Positions 8,834 to 18,599 of a stretch of 64,000 bases of DNA are shown here, one piece after another (within the stretch, counting starts at the first letter, position 1; every line of letters begins with the position of its first letter). This DNA comes from Veillonella nakazawae. Its GTDB lineage: Bacteria; Bacillota; Negativicutes; Veillonellales; Veillonellaceae. The DNA lies in the NCBI RefSeq assembly GCF_013393365.1, contig NZ_AP022321.1:902001-966000 (forward strand). Reading direction: 5' to 3'. The translations under genes and the position numbers were made by a program. The notes under the pieces were generated by a model, which was given only the letters and a program-made list of their open reading frames with translations, ran no database searches and was not told where the DNA came from.

Positions 8834-10222
8834 GTGGATATCGGTCAAGATATTTTAAATACAACACCATTAGGTCCCTTACAAACCTCATTACTAGAGC
8901 ATATTAGTAAACTTATATCCTTTGGCGAGTCATTGACCCGTCAAAGGATACAGATTTTTACGCCTCTTCTAGAAAAATCACAAGGTGATATGCAGCAACG
9001 TTCAGATATGCTATGCATTGAACGGACCGAGCAAGGTGTTATTACTCGACAATTAAAAGGAAATAATACGTGGCATTCTATGATGGAAAATGGTCAACCT
9101 CTTATTGGGGGAGAGCATGATCAACGACAACATGTTTTTCCTGTTGTCGATAATGGTGGTCGTATTATTGGGGGGATAGCTTTTACAGTATCTTCATCTA
9201 TTAAAAAAAATCAATATGAACAAGAATATATCTTATCTGATACGATGCAACGCCTCATGCTGACTGCTACAGATGAGCAAATACAATCGTATGAGCCAAT
9301 TTCTTATTTTGATGGTTTAATCATCTTTGATGATTCTCATAGAATTCTCTATGGTAATGAGTCAGCTATACAATTAGTAGATTTACTTGGATTTGATCGA
9401 CGACTAGTAGGGTCATCAATTTATAGCAGTACCTTGAAAATTTCCGCCATACAACAAGTGTTGGATGATAGAACGATATACACTAGTGAAGAAATTTATC
9501 AAGATATGGTAATTCGTCAGCATATGATTCCTATTGCTATGGGACGCAATGAAACACGTTGTTTCCTCGTGCTTCACGATTGTACCCGTGAAAGTAAGCA
9601 GCAACAAGAATTGCTAGTAAAGAATTCTATTATCAAAGAGGTTCATCACCGTGTAAAAAACAATTTACAAACTGTAGCGGGATTACTACGTATGGAAGCA
9701 AGACATTCTAGCCTGCCAGAAGTTAAACAAGCCTTACAAGAGGGAATCAATCGTATTGAAAGTATGGCTTTGGTTCATGATATTGTGTCCCATTATGATG
9801 AGGATTATATTGGTATCCGATCAATCTATGACGAGTTATGTCGTTTGTTGCGCATGAGTATGATTCGACAAGACCAAGAGGTTACCTTTACCTATAGTGG
9901 AGAAGATATATTGATTTCATCCCATATGGCAAGTTATGTATCCCTCATAACTAATGAGTTAATCACTAATAGTCTTGAACATGGTTTAGATGGTAAAGCA
10001 GGGGAGATTCGTCTAGCAGTTTCGGAATTAGAGGAATATATTGTATTAGATTTTTCTGATACAGGAAAAGGGTTACCTAAAGATTTCTCTATTAACTCGA
10101 ATAAGCGATTAGGATTAACTATCATTAATAATTTAGTTACCCATGAGTTAAAAGGGCGTCTATCTGTTAAAAATACTGATACCGGTGTTCTAGTGACAAT
10201 ACATATGAAGAAGGAGAAGTAA
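8834..10222 (+). CDS. Sensor histidine kinase, PdtaS/HisKA_2 type
   Basis: The 462-residue kinase has no transmembrane segment. An N-terminal GAF-like sensory region (about 1-130) precedes a PAS-like region (about 150-260) and a HisKA_2 dimerisation/phosphoacceptor helix with HHRVKNNLQTVAGLL, where one of the paired histidines is phosphorylated. The HATPase_c domain has NELITNSLEHGL, DTGKGLPKDF and RLGLTIINNLV. This architecture matches cytosolic PdtaS and EutW-like kinases, which pair with ANTAR regulators, and such a regulator follows directly. GTG 8834 is favoured: AAGAGG at 8820-8825 is well spaced, while an in-frame TTG at 8816 overlaps tsaD without a site. The signal sensed is unknown. 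Confidence 0.88.
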   Translation: MDIGQDILNTTPLGPLQTSLLEHISKLISFGESLTRQRIQIFTPLLEKSQGDMQQRSDMLCIERTEQGVITRQLKGNNTWHSMMENGQPLIGGEHDQRQHVFPVVDNGGRIIGGIAFTVSSSIKKNQYEQEYILSDTMQRLMLTATDEQIQSYEPISYFDGLIIFDDSHRILYGNESAIQLVDLLGFDRRLVGSSIYSSTLKISAIQQVLDDRTIYTSEEIYQDMVIRQHMIPIAMGRNETRCFLVLHDCTRESKQQQELLVKNSIIKEVHHRVKNNLQTVAGLLRMEARHSSLPEVKQALQEGINRIESMALVHDIVSHYDEDYIGIRSIYDELCRLLRMSMIRQDQEVTFTYSGEDILISSHMASYVSLITNELITNSLEHGLDGKAGEIRLAVSELEEYIVLDFSDTGKGLPKDFSINSNKRLGLTIINNLVTHELKGRLSVKNTDTGVLVTIHMKKEK

Positions 10223-10789
10223 ATGCGCGTTTTAATAGTGGATGATGAATCCCTTATACGTATGGATCTACGCGATATTATTGAATCCTGTGGTCATGAA
10301 GTTGTGGCAGAAGGGACTAATGGTGTTGAAGCCATCAAGCTTTGCAAAGAATATAAACCTGATATTGTTTTAATGGATGTAAAAATGCCAGAATTAGATG
10401 GCATCGAAGCAGCACGTCAAATTGGCTTTCACCATGAAGCACCAGTAGTTCTATTAACTAGTTATAGTCAACAGGATTTAATAAATAAGGCTAGAGAATC
10501 TGGCGTATATGGATATTTAATTAAGCCTATTCGTGAAGAACAATTGGTTCCAACCTTAGAAATGGCATTAGGGCGCTATCATAGTGATGCTGAGCTACGT
10601 GAAAAAATGGCTGAATTAGAACAATCATTAGAAGATCGTAAAATCATTCAAAAAGGGACCGGTATATTGATGGAGCTATACTCTATATCAGAAGAGGAAG
10701 CGTACAATCGTATTCGTGCCTTAAGTATGAAGAAACGAGATAGTATTGTTAATATCTGTAAAGCATTAATTAATCAAGTTTCAAAATAG
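10223..10789 (+). CDS. Response regulator with ANTAR RNA-binding domain
   Basis: The 188-residue protein combines a receiver domain (phosphoacceptor in IVLMDVKMPE, about Asp52; conserved lysine in YLIKPI) with a C-terminal ANTAR domain (about 125-185, LMELYSISEEEAYNRIRALS). ANTAR proteins bind paired hexaloop hairpins in nascent mRNA and block terminators, so this is probably a phosphorylation-controlled antiterminator like PdtaR or EutV. It starts directly after the kinase stop. No helix-turn-helix is present. Its RNA targets cannot be named from this window. Confidence 0.9.
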   Translation: MRVLIVDDESLIRMDLRDIIESCGHEVVAEGTNGVEAIKLCKEYKPDIVLMDVKMPELDGIEAARQIGFHHEAPVVLLTSYSQQDLINKARESGVYGYLIKPIREEQLVPTLEMALGRYHSDAELREKMAELEQSLEDRKIIQKGTGILMELYSISEEEAYNRIRALSMKKRDSIVNICKALINQVSK

Positions 10790-10797
10790 ATACAAAG

Positions 10798-10833
10798 ACT
10801 AGTATAAGAATCAAAACTTATACTAGTTTTTTT
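10798..10833 (+). terminator. Terminator after the kinase/ANTAR pair
   Basis: ACTAGTATAAG and CTTATACTAGT form an 11-bp perfect stem with loop AATCAAAA, followed by TTTTTTTG. It separates this unit from groESL. Confidence 0.9.
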
Positions 10834-10860
10834 GTGCCTAACATCAAATAAAAACTAAAA

Positions 10861-10875
10861 AGTCAAAAAATCAAA
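10861..10875 (+). promoter_or_regulatory. CtsR-like direct repeat upstream of groES
   Basis: AGTCAAAAAATCAAA carries two CtsR-type half sites (RGTCAAA-like) offset by 8 bases, just upstream of the groES -35. It differs at one base from the 15-mer in the ctsR promoter (21696-21710). The canonical CtsR operator has a 10-base offset, so this is a variant or a half-site arrangement. Confidence 0.45.
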
Positions 10876-10883
10876 ATTTCTAC

Positions 10884-10911
10884 TTGCATTTATTTTGACA
10901 TAGGTTATAAT
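10884..10911 (+). promoter_or_regulatory. groESL promoter
   Basis: TTGCAT (10884-10889) and TATAAT (10906-10911) are separated by 16 bases. A TTTTGACA within the spacer is an inverted GTCAAA half site. The CIRCE element starts 12 bases after the -10, overlapping the expected transcription start. Confidence 0.65.
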
Positions 10912-10922
10912 AATACATGTGA

Positions 10923-10949
10923 TTAGCACTCGACTACTTAGAGTGCTAA
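10923..10949 (+). promoter_or_regulatory. CIRCE operator (HrcA binding site)
   Basis: TTAGCACTC, 9 bases, then GAGTGCTAA: an exact match to the consensus CIRCE inverted repeat. HrcA bound here represses groESL until heat or misfolding stress titrates GroEL. The position just downstream of the promoter is classical. Confidence 0.98.
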
Positions 10950-10990
10950 TGAATTGTAAATAATAACTAGTAAATAAGGAGTGACATCAT

Positions 10991-11272
10991 ATGTTAAAAC
11001 CATTAGCTGACCGCGTTCTTATCCGTTTAGAAGCAAAAGAAGAAAAAACTAAAAGTGGTATTTTCCTTCCTGATACAGCAAAAGAAAAACCTCAAGAAGG
11101 CGTAGTAGTAGCTGTAGGTGCTGGTAAAGTTTATGACAATGGTCAACGTGTAGCTCCAGAAGTTAAAGTTGGCGATACTGTTATGTTCGCAAAATATGCT
11201 GGTAGCGAATTAGAAATCGATGGCGCTACTCATTTGATCATTAGCGAACGCGATATCTTAGCAGTATTATAA
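10991..11272 (+). CDS. groES: Co-chaperonin GroES
   Basis: GroES caps the GroEL folding chamber as a heptameric lid in the cytoplasm. The 93-residue length is typical. The N-terminus [14 protein letters not shown], the mobile loop [19 protein letters not shown] (about residues 16-34) and [10 protein letters not shown] at the end are characteristic. AAGGAG at 10976-10981 precedes ATG 10991. groEL follows after 111 bases with no terminator that I can see, so the pair should be one operon under CIRCE. Confidence 0.98.
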   Translation: MLKPLADRVLIRLEAKEEKTKSGIFLPDTAKEKPQEGVVVAVGAGKVYDNGQRVAPEVKVGDTVMFAKYAGSELEIDGATHLIISERDILAVL

Positions 11273-11371
11273 TAGCTAATATATCTGTATAGAGCTAAAC
11301 ATACTATTGATACATTCTATATTGCCTACGGGCATATACATTCCCTTACATTAGATACTGTTATTATCTAG

Positions 11372-13009
<1,638 letters not shown>

Positions 13010-13042
13010 TCAACTGCTTAGCGCATAATCTATAAAATTTAG

Positions 13043-13097
13043 AATAATCCTAATGAATTAGGAACTTTATGTTCACTTTTTCATTAGGATTATTTTT
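13043..13097 (+). terminator. Terminator after groEL
   Basis: AATAATCCTAATGA (13043-13056) pairs exactly with TCATTAGGATTATT (13081-13094), with a 24-base loop and a following T-run. It closes the groESL operon. Confidence 0.85.
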
Positions 13098-13179
13098 ATA
13101 TATCTGAAAATTAAATGGTTTTTTGTATTAAATAGGTATAGAATATTTCTTGACTTTTTAGGTATTAAATTAGAAGATT

Positions 13180-13234
13180 ATATGTGGTTTATCAAATCGA
13201 TAAAATTGATTTTGTATACCACATATGTTATAAT
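13180..13234 (+). promoter_or_regulatory. doxX promoter with overlapping dyad operator
   Basis: TTGATT (13206-13211) and TATAAT (13229-13234) lie 17 bases apart. A long imperfect dyad covers the -35 and spacer: ATATGTGGT (13180-13188) and ACCACATAT (13218-13226) are perfect arms, and the inner bases extend the pairing to about 18 of 22 positions. Such a position suggests a repressor site, or a structured DNA element, controlling the DoxX gene. The regulator is not identifiable here. The rest of the 13098-13341 gap shows nothing else clear. Confidence 0.55.
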
Positions 13235-13341
13235 TCTATAGAATTTAATATTGAGTCTAGTTTGACATGGTAGTTTTTCTCCACTATAATAACGATATCG
13301 AATTATTTCGATTTTTGTTTTGGTTTGAAAGAAGGATTACT

Positions 13342-13758
13342 ATGTTAAGCTTTATTTTTAAAAGTAAACCTAATTATATTAATTTTGGCCTCTTAGTTTA
13401 CCGTTTGGCACTTGGTATTTCCATGTTTTATCATGGATATTTAAAGTACTTGAGCGGTGCTGAAGGCCTTTATAAAGTTGGAGCTATGTTGGCACCATTA
13501 GGTGTACCTGGTGGTTATGAAATTTTAGGTACTATGGCCGCATATGCAGAAATGATAGGTGGTGTACTTATAGTAATTGGTCTATTTACACGAATTGGAT
13601 CTTTGTTACTCATAGGTACATTAGCAATAGCAACGACATTAAATCTTAGTGGTAGTTTCTTTAGCTGGGATTATCCATCTCAAATGGGCTTCGGTGCTCT
13701 TATGTTGTTCTTCGCTGGCGCAGGTCGCTATAGCCTTGATAAAGCTTTATTTAAATAA
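13342..13758 (+). CDS. DoxX family membrane protein
   Basis: The 138-residue protein has four predicted membrane helices. The first holds LALGISMFYHGYLKY and the others MAAYAEMIGGVLIVIGLFTR, IGSLLLIGTLAIATTLNL and GFGALMLFFAGAGRYSLDKA. That arrangement is the DoxX/DoxD fold. DoxX-type proteins have been linked to thiosulfate or thiol redox metabolism in some bacteria, but the role is not settled. ATG 13342 has GAAGGA 5 bases upstream; a longer in-frame start at 13267 has none. It stands alone between two terminators under its own promoter. Confidence 0.85.
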   Translation: MLSFIFKSKPNYINFGLLVYRLALGISMFYHGYLKYLSGAEGLYKVGAMLAPLGVPGGYEILGTMAAYAEMIGGVLIVIGLFTRIGSLLLIGTLAIATTLNLSGSFFSWDYPSQMGFGALMLFFAGAGRYSLDKALFK

Positions 13759-13771
13759 TAATTAGGATAAT

Positions 13772-13799
13772 AGACTCATCGTTTGATGGGTCTTTTATT
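13772..13799 (+). terminator. Terminator after doxX
   Basis: GACTCATC and GATGGGTC pair (one G-T) around a GTTT loop, followed by TTTTATTT. It ends 18 bases before the next gene, so it may only partly separate the two. Confidence 0.75.
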
Positions 13800-13816
13800 T
13801 GTATAGCGAGGTTATT

Positions 13817-15073
13817 ATGAACACAAAAACAGTTCCGTTTACAGCTGAACAATTAGAAAATATTATTGCCCAATACCCAACGCCATTCCATATTTATGAT
13901 GAAGAAGGTATCATTGAAAATATGAAAGCATTCATTAATGCATTTTCTTGGAATAAAGGGTTCAAACAATATTTTGCTGTAAAAGCAACTCCTAATCCAT
14001 ATATTATGCGTGTATTACAAAAGCTTGGTGTAGGTGCCGATTGTTCTTCCTTAGCAGAGTTAATGCTATGTGAAAAAGTGGGCATTACAGGTCATGATAT
14101 TATGTTCACATCTAATGACACACCATATGTGGAATATAAAAAAGCACTTGAATTAGGTGCTATCATCAATCTTGATGATATTACACATATTGAATATTTA
14201 GAAAAAAATCATGGTTCTTTGCCTGATACATTCTGCGTACGTTATAACCCAGGCTCCTTAAAAGAAGGGGGTAATACAATTATCGGCCTTCCTGAAGAAG
14301 CTAAATATGGTATGACACGTGAACAGATTCTTGAAGCTTATAAACAGTTGCAAGCTAAAGGTGTAAAACATTTTGGTATCCATACAATGGTTGTATCTAA
14401 CGAGCTTGATATTGATGGCTTAGTTGGCACTGCTGAACTTTGCTTCAATCTAGCAGTAGATATTAAAAATGAACTAGGCATCAATGTTGAGTTTATCGAT
14501 CTTGGTGGTGGTGTAGGTGTTGCTTATAAACCAGAACAAACACCAGTAGATTTCAATGCACTTAGTAAAGGTGTAGAAGAGGCCTATAATAGAATTCTTG
14601 TAGCTAATGGCCTTGGTGATGTAGCATTGGCTTATGAATGTGGCCGTATGGTTACAGGTCCATTTGGTTACTTAGTTTCTACAGCAATTCACAAAAAGGA
14701 TATTTATCGTCACTACATCGGTTTAGATTCCTGTATGGCAAACCTTATGCGTCCAGCTTTATATGGTTCTTACCACCATATTACTGTAATGGGCAAAGAA
14801 AATGCACCTAAGGATCACGTGTACGATGTAACTGGTTCTTTATGTGAAAACAATGATAAATTTGCTATTCAACGTGAGTTGCCAAAAATCGATATTGGCG
14901 ATCGTATCATCATTCATGATGCTGGTGCGCATGGTCACTCCATGGGCTTCAACTATAATGGTAAATTGCGCTCAGCTGAGTTGTTATTGCATAAAGACGG
15001 TTCTGTTACACAAATTCGTCGTGCTGAAACATATGATGATTTGTTTGGCACCCTCGATTTCTCTAACCTATAA
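13817..15073 (+). CDS. lysA: Fold-type III PLP decarboxylase, probably diaminopimelate decarboxylase
   Basis: This is a 418-residue alanine-racemase-fold PLP enzyme. YPTPFHIYDEEGI opens it, and the PLP lysine lies in QYFAVKATPNPYIM (about residue 56). LGGGVGVAY gives the phosphate-binding glycines, YECGRMVTGP is the glutamate/arginine motif, and the C-terminal beta domain has the catalytic cysteine in GSLCENNDKF. The size fits LysA (meso-DAP to lysine). The Cys motif differs from the usual LysA CES(G/S)D, so ornithine/lysine or carboxynorspermidine decarboxylase activity cannot be excluded. ATG 13817 is preceded by GCGAGG. Confidence 0.7.
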   Translation: MNTKTVPFTAEQLENIIAQYPTPFHIYDEEGIIENMKAFINAFSWNKGFKQYFAVKATPNPYIMRVLQKLGVGADCSSLAELMLCEKVGITGHDIMFTSNDTPYVEYKKALELGAIINLDDITHIEYLEKNHGSLPDTFCVRYNPGSLKEGGNTIIGLPEEAKYGMTREQILEAYKQLQAKGVKHFGIHTMVVSNELDIDGLVGTAELCFNLAVDIKNELGINVEFIDLGGGVGVAYKPEQTPVDFNALSKGVEEAYNRILVANGLGDVALAYECGRMVTGPFGYLVSTAIHKKDIYRHYIGLDSCMANLMRPALYGSYHHITVMGKENAPKDHVYDVTGSLCENNDKFAIQRELPKIDIGDRIIIHDAGAHGHSMGFNYNGKLRSAELLLHKDGSVTQIRRAETYDDLFGTLDFSNL

Positions 15074-15180
15074 TTTAATATTGAGAATCGAATAGGATGA
15101 GAATGAATATTAATAAAAACCTATCAATATATGTAATATATGATATTCTTTTAATTCCTGTATATTTTAGTAGGAATATC

Positions 15181-15290
15181 TTGCTATCATTTAGATAAGA
15201 ATGTATAATGATTATAGATTGTTATGCACATACTTGCTAAGTTGGCGAGAATTACGGCGGTATTCACGTTAGTGCGTACCGCCTTTTTAT
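15181..15290 (+). ncRNA. Promoter and short terminated leader RNA upstream of the suf operon
   Basis: A near-consensus promoter, TTGCTA (15181-15186), 17 bases, TATAAT (15204-15209), would start a transcript near 15216. A rho-independent terminator, GGCGGTA/TACCGCC with CCTTTTTAT (15256-15290), ends it about 75 nt later, 80 bases before sufC. This could be an attenuator for suf or an independent small RNA. No known RNA family was recognised. A weaker promoter-like TATAAT (15315-15320) and a dyad, TGTATG (15324-15329) / CATACA (15343-15348), lie between the terminator and sufC. Confidence 0.5.
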
Positions 15291-15369
15291 ATGTGTCAAT
15301 ATATACGTTTTACATATAATGCTTGTATGTTTCTTATTAATACATACATTATGAGAAGGAGTGAACATT

Positions 15370-16113
15370 TTGGCTGAATTACTTCAGATAAAAGATTTAA
15401 AGGTATCCGTTGAAGGTAAACAAATCTTAAAAGGTATCAACTTAACAATTAATAAAGGTGAAATCCATGTTGTAATGGGCACAAATGGTGCAGGTAAATC
15501 TACACTTGCCAATGCTATTATGGGTAACACTACATATACTGTAGATAGCGGCTCTATTGTTTTTGATGGTAAAGATATTACGGAAGATGCAGTAAATGAT
15601 CGTGCGAAAGCAGGTATCTTTATGTCCTTCCAAAATCCAATTTCTATTCCTGGCATTACAGTAGAAAACTTCATCCGTACTGCGAAATCTACAATTACTG
15701 GTAAAAATGTACGTGCTTTATCTTTCAAAAAAGAATTGAAAGAAAAAATGGATGAATTATCCTTCGATGTATCTTATGCACAACGTTATGTAAATGAAGG
15801 GTTCTCCGGTGGTGAACGCAAGAAAAATGAAATTCTTCAAATGTCCATTTTAAATCCTAAATTGGCTATTCTTGATGAAACAGACTCCGGCCTTGACGTA
15901 GATGCGGTTCGTATCGTATCTGAAGGTGTACAACGTTTCCACAACGAAGAAAATGCTGTATTGATCATCACTCACCATAACCAAATCTTGCAAAAATTAA
16001 AACCTGATTTCGTTCATGTATTGATCAATGGTAAGATCGTTAAAACTGGTGATGCTTCTCTTGTACGTGAAATCGAAGAAAAAGGTTACGACGCATACAA
16101 AGCATTAGCATAG
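15370..16113 (+). CDS. sufC: Fe-S cluster assembly ATPase SufC
   Basis: SufC is the ABC-type ATPase of the SufBCD scaffold that builds Fe-S clusters in the cytoplasm. The 247-residue protein has Walker A GTNGAGKSTLANAIMG (about residues 33-48), the signature FSGGERKKNEILQ and Walker B LAILDETDSGLDVDAV. I favour TTG 15370: AAGGAG at 15356-15361 lies 8 bases upstream, whereas the in-frame GTG at 15361 sits on that site. It is the first gene of sufCBDSU, with sufB 8 bases downstream. Confidence 0.96.
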   Translation: MAELLQIKDLKVSVEGKQILKGINLTINKGEIHVVMGTNGAGKSTLANAIMGNTTYTVDSGSIVFDGKDITEDAVNDRAKAGIFMSFQNPISIPGITVENFIRTAKSTITGKNVRALSFKKELKEKMDELSFDVSYAQRYVNEGFSGGERKKNEILQMSILNPKLAILDETDSGLDVDAVRIVSEGVQRFHNEENAVLIITHHNQILQKLKPDFVHVLINGKIVKTGDASLVREIEEKGYDAYKALA

Positions 16114-16121
16114 GAGGCACA

Positions 16122-17531
16122 ATGGAAGAAAGAAAGAAAACCCAAGTCGCGGATATGGACCGTGGTGTCTACGATATTAAGAATGACTTTGAATATTCTT
16201 ATATTTCTGATGCTGGTTTAACAGAAGATATTATCCGTGAAATTTGGTCTAATAAAAATGAACCTGAATGGATGCTTGACTTCCGTTTGAAATCTTTAGA
16301 AATCTACAATCGCATGGGTATTCCAAATTGGATTCCTGATATTACTGGCTTAGATATGGCAAATATCCATACTTATGTTAAGCCAAAAGTAGATATGAAA
16401 GAAAACTGGGACGAAGTTCCAGAAGAAATTAAAAGTACTTTTGACCGCTTAGGTATTCCAGAAGCGGAAAAAACATCTCTTGCAGGTGTTGGTGCTCAAT
16501 ATGACTCTGAAGTTGTATACCACAGTATTCAAGAAGATCTTGTTAAACAAGGCGTTATCTATACTGATATTGAAACTGCACTTCATGAGCATGAAGAAAT
16601 CGTAAAAAAATACTGGATGACATTGATTCCACCTACAGATCATAAATGGGCTGCTCTTCATGGTGCCGTTTGGTCTGGCGGTTCCTTTGTATATGTTCCA
16701 GCAGGCGTACAAGTAGAGATTCCATTGCAATCCTATTTCCGCTTGAATGCACCAGGTGCTGGTCAGTTTGAACATACTATGATCATCGTAGAAGAAGGGG
16801 CTAAATTGCACTTCATCGAAGGTTGTTCTGCTCCTAAATACGACGTATCTAACCTTCATGCCGGTGCCGTTGAATTGTTTGTAAAGGATAATGCTACATT
16901 GCGTTATTCTACAATTGAAAACTGGTCCAAAAACATGTACAACCTTAATACAAAGCGTTGTGTAGTAGGTAAAGGTGGTACTATTGAGTGGGTATCTGGT
17001 TCCTTTGGTTCTAAAGTATCTTGCTTGTATCCAATGAGTATCCTTAATGGTAAAGGTGCACATGCTGAATTCACAGGTGTAACATTTGCTGGCGAAGGAC
17101 AATTCCTTGATACTGGTTGTAAGGTAGTTCATAATGCTCCTTACACAACTAGTAATGTAAACTCTAAATCTATTTCCAAATCCGGTGGTGCTGCTATTTA
17201 CCGTGGCCTTTTGAAAATTGGCCCTAAAGCAGAACATTCCAAAGCGACTGTATCTTGTGAATCCTTGATGCTTGATGCAGAGTCTCAATCTGATACAATT
17301 CCAGCTATTATCGTAGAAAACGATAATGTGGATTTAGGTCATGAAGCTAAAATCGGTCGTATTTCCGACGAAGCGATTTTCTATCTCATGACACGTGGTA
17401 TTAGCGAAGAAGAAGCTCGTGCAATGCTCGTTCGTGGTTTCGTTGAGCCAATCTCCAAAGAATTACCACTTGAGTATGCTGTAGAAATGAACAATCTAAT
17501 CAATCTTGAATTAGAAGGTTCTATCGGTTAA
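16122..17531 (+). CDS. sufB: Fe-S cluster assembly scaffold SufB
   Basis: SufB is the main scaffold of the SufBC2D complex. The 469-residue protein has the typical N-terminal WMLDFRLKSLEIY, the middle YVPAGVQVEIPLQSYF, and the C-terminal beta-helix with GHEAKIGRISDEAIFYLMTRG, where the scaffold glutamate/aspartate residues lie. The start ATG 16122 has AGGAGGC at 16112-16118. It lies between sufC and sufD with gaps of 8 and 9 bases. Confidence 0.97.
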   Translation: MEERKKTQVADMDRGVYDIKNDFEYSYISDAGLTEDIIREIWSNKNEPEWMLDFRLKSLEIYNRMGIPNWIPDITGLDMANIHTYVKPKVDMKENWDEVPEEIKSTFDRLGIPEAEKTSLAGVGAQYDSEVVYHSIQEDLVKQGVIYTDIETALHEHEEIVKKYWMTLIPPTDHKWAALHGAVWSGGSFVYVPAGVQVEIPLQSYFRLNAPGAGQFEHTMIIVEEGAKLHFIEGCSAPKYDVSNLHAGAVELFVKDNATLRYSTIENWSKNMYNLNTKRCVVGKGGTIEWVSGSFGSKVSCLYPMSILNGKGAHAEFTGVTFAGEGQFLDTGCKVVHNAPYTTSNVNSKSISKSGGAAIYRGLLKIGPKAEHSKATVSCESLMLDAESQSDTIPAIIVENDNVDLGHEAKIGRISDEAIFYLMTRGISEEEARAMLVRGFVEPISKELPLEYAVEMNNLINLELEGSIG

Positions 17532-17540
17532 GGAGGAATT

Positions 17541-18587
17541 ATGAGCGAATTACTATTTAATGAACTCCCTAGACCGACATTCAGATGGTTGCGTGTTAAC
17601 CATACTGTAAGCTCTCTAGCTGGAGAAGATACATCTGTACAATCCATCGCTGTGGAAGCGAATCAAAATATACTTTCACCATTACCTGCTGGTACAGCAT
17701 TGCTAGATGGTAATTATGAAGGTGCCAATAAAGAAGCTGTTCAAGTATTAGTGGAAAAAGCGGAAGGTTATGCTATCAATATACCTGCTAAGGGAAAGGA
17801 AGTTGTAGGTATCCGCATTGATGCTAATGCACGTGTAGCTAACCGTTTCCAATTCATCGTTGGTGAAGGGGCAGAACTAGAGGTACAATTCTATGTAACT
17901 GGCGCTGGTGAAGCTTTAACAAATGTTAGTTATCTAAATGAATACGATGTAAAAGAAGGCGGTAAAGTTGTAGTGAAAAAGGTAAATCTTTTACCTGAAC
18001 ATGTACAACATATCGAACATCGTTATACAAAATTAGAAGATAAAGCAGATGTAGAATATATTAACATTGAACTTGGTGGTAGCGAAAATATTTTGAACTA
18101 CTATCATGATTTAGTAGGTCAAGAATCTCGTATGGTTCATGATATTGCTTATCTTGGTAACGAAGAGCAAAAATTTGATATCTCCATGATTATGAGTCAT
18201 GGTGGTAAAAAATCCTTCAGTGATATTCATACATTAGGTGCGCTTAGTGGCAATTCTAAAAAATCTTTCCGTGGTACTCTTGATTTCCTTCATGGTGCAA
18301 CAGCTTCTGAAGGTGCGGAAGAAGATACTTGCTTATTGTTAGATCCAACTGTAAAATCTGTTTCTTTACCTCTATTATTGTGTAAAGAAGATAATGTAGT
18401 GGGCAATCATGCAGCGAGTGCAGGCCAAATTGATCATAATAAATTGTTCTATATCATGAGCCGTGGCTTTAGTGAAGTAGAAGCAAAACATATCATTGTA
18501 GAATCTATGATTCGACCTATTATTGATCGCATTGGTGATGAAACGATTGAAGAAGCAGCGTTAGCAGCTGTACGTAATAAAATTTAA
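17541..18587 (+). CDS. sufD: Fe-S cluster assembly protein SufD
   Basis: SufD is the SufB paralog that completes the scaffold and binds SufC. The 348-residue protein is shorter than SufB and somewhat below the usual SufD length, mainly at the N-terminus. The conserved C-terminal portion includes HGATASEGAEEDTCLLLDPT, NVVGNHAASAGQIDHNKLFY and IMSRGFSEVEAKHIIVE. AAGGAGGAATT precedes ATG 17541. The next gene, sufS, follows 12 bases after its stop. Confidence 0.93.
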   Translation: MSELLFNELPRPTFRWLRVNHTVSSLAGEDTSVQSIAVEANQNILSPLPAGTALLDGNYEGANKEAVQVLVEKAEGYAINIPAKGKEVVGIRIDANARVANRFQFIVGEGAELEVQFYVTGAGEALTNVSYLNEYDVKEGGKVVVKKVNLLPEHVQHIEHRYTKLEDKADVEYINIELGGSENILNYYHDLVGQESRMVHDIAYLGNEEQKFDISMIMSHGGKKSFSDIHTLGALSGNSKKSFRGTLDFLHGATASEGAEEDTCLLLDPTVKSVSLPLLLCKEDNVVGNHAASAGQIDHNKLFYIMSRGFSEVEAKHIIVESMIRPIIDRIGDETIEEAALAAVRNKI

Positions 18588-18599
18588 AGAGGCGTTTTT

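Noticed and set aside
16449..17288. 279-codon minus-strand open frame inside sufB
   Set aside because: It lies wholly within a well-conserved sufB gene and encodes no recognisable domain; it is a shadow frame.
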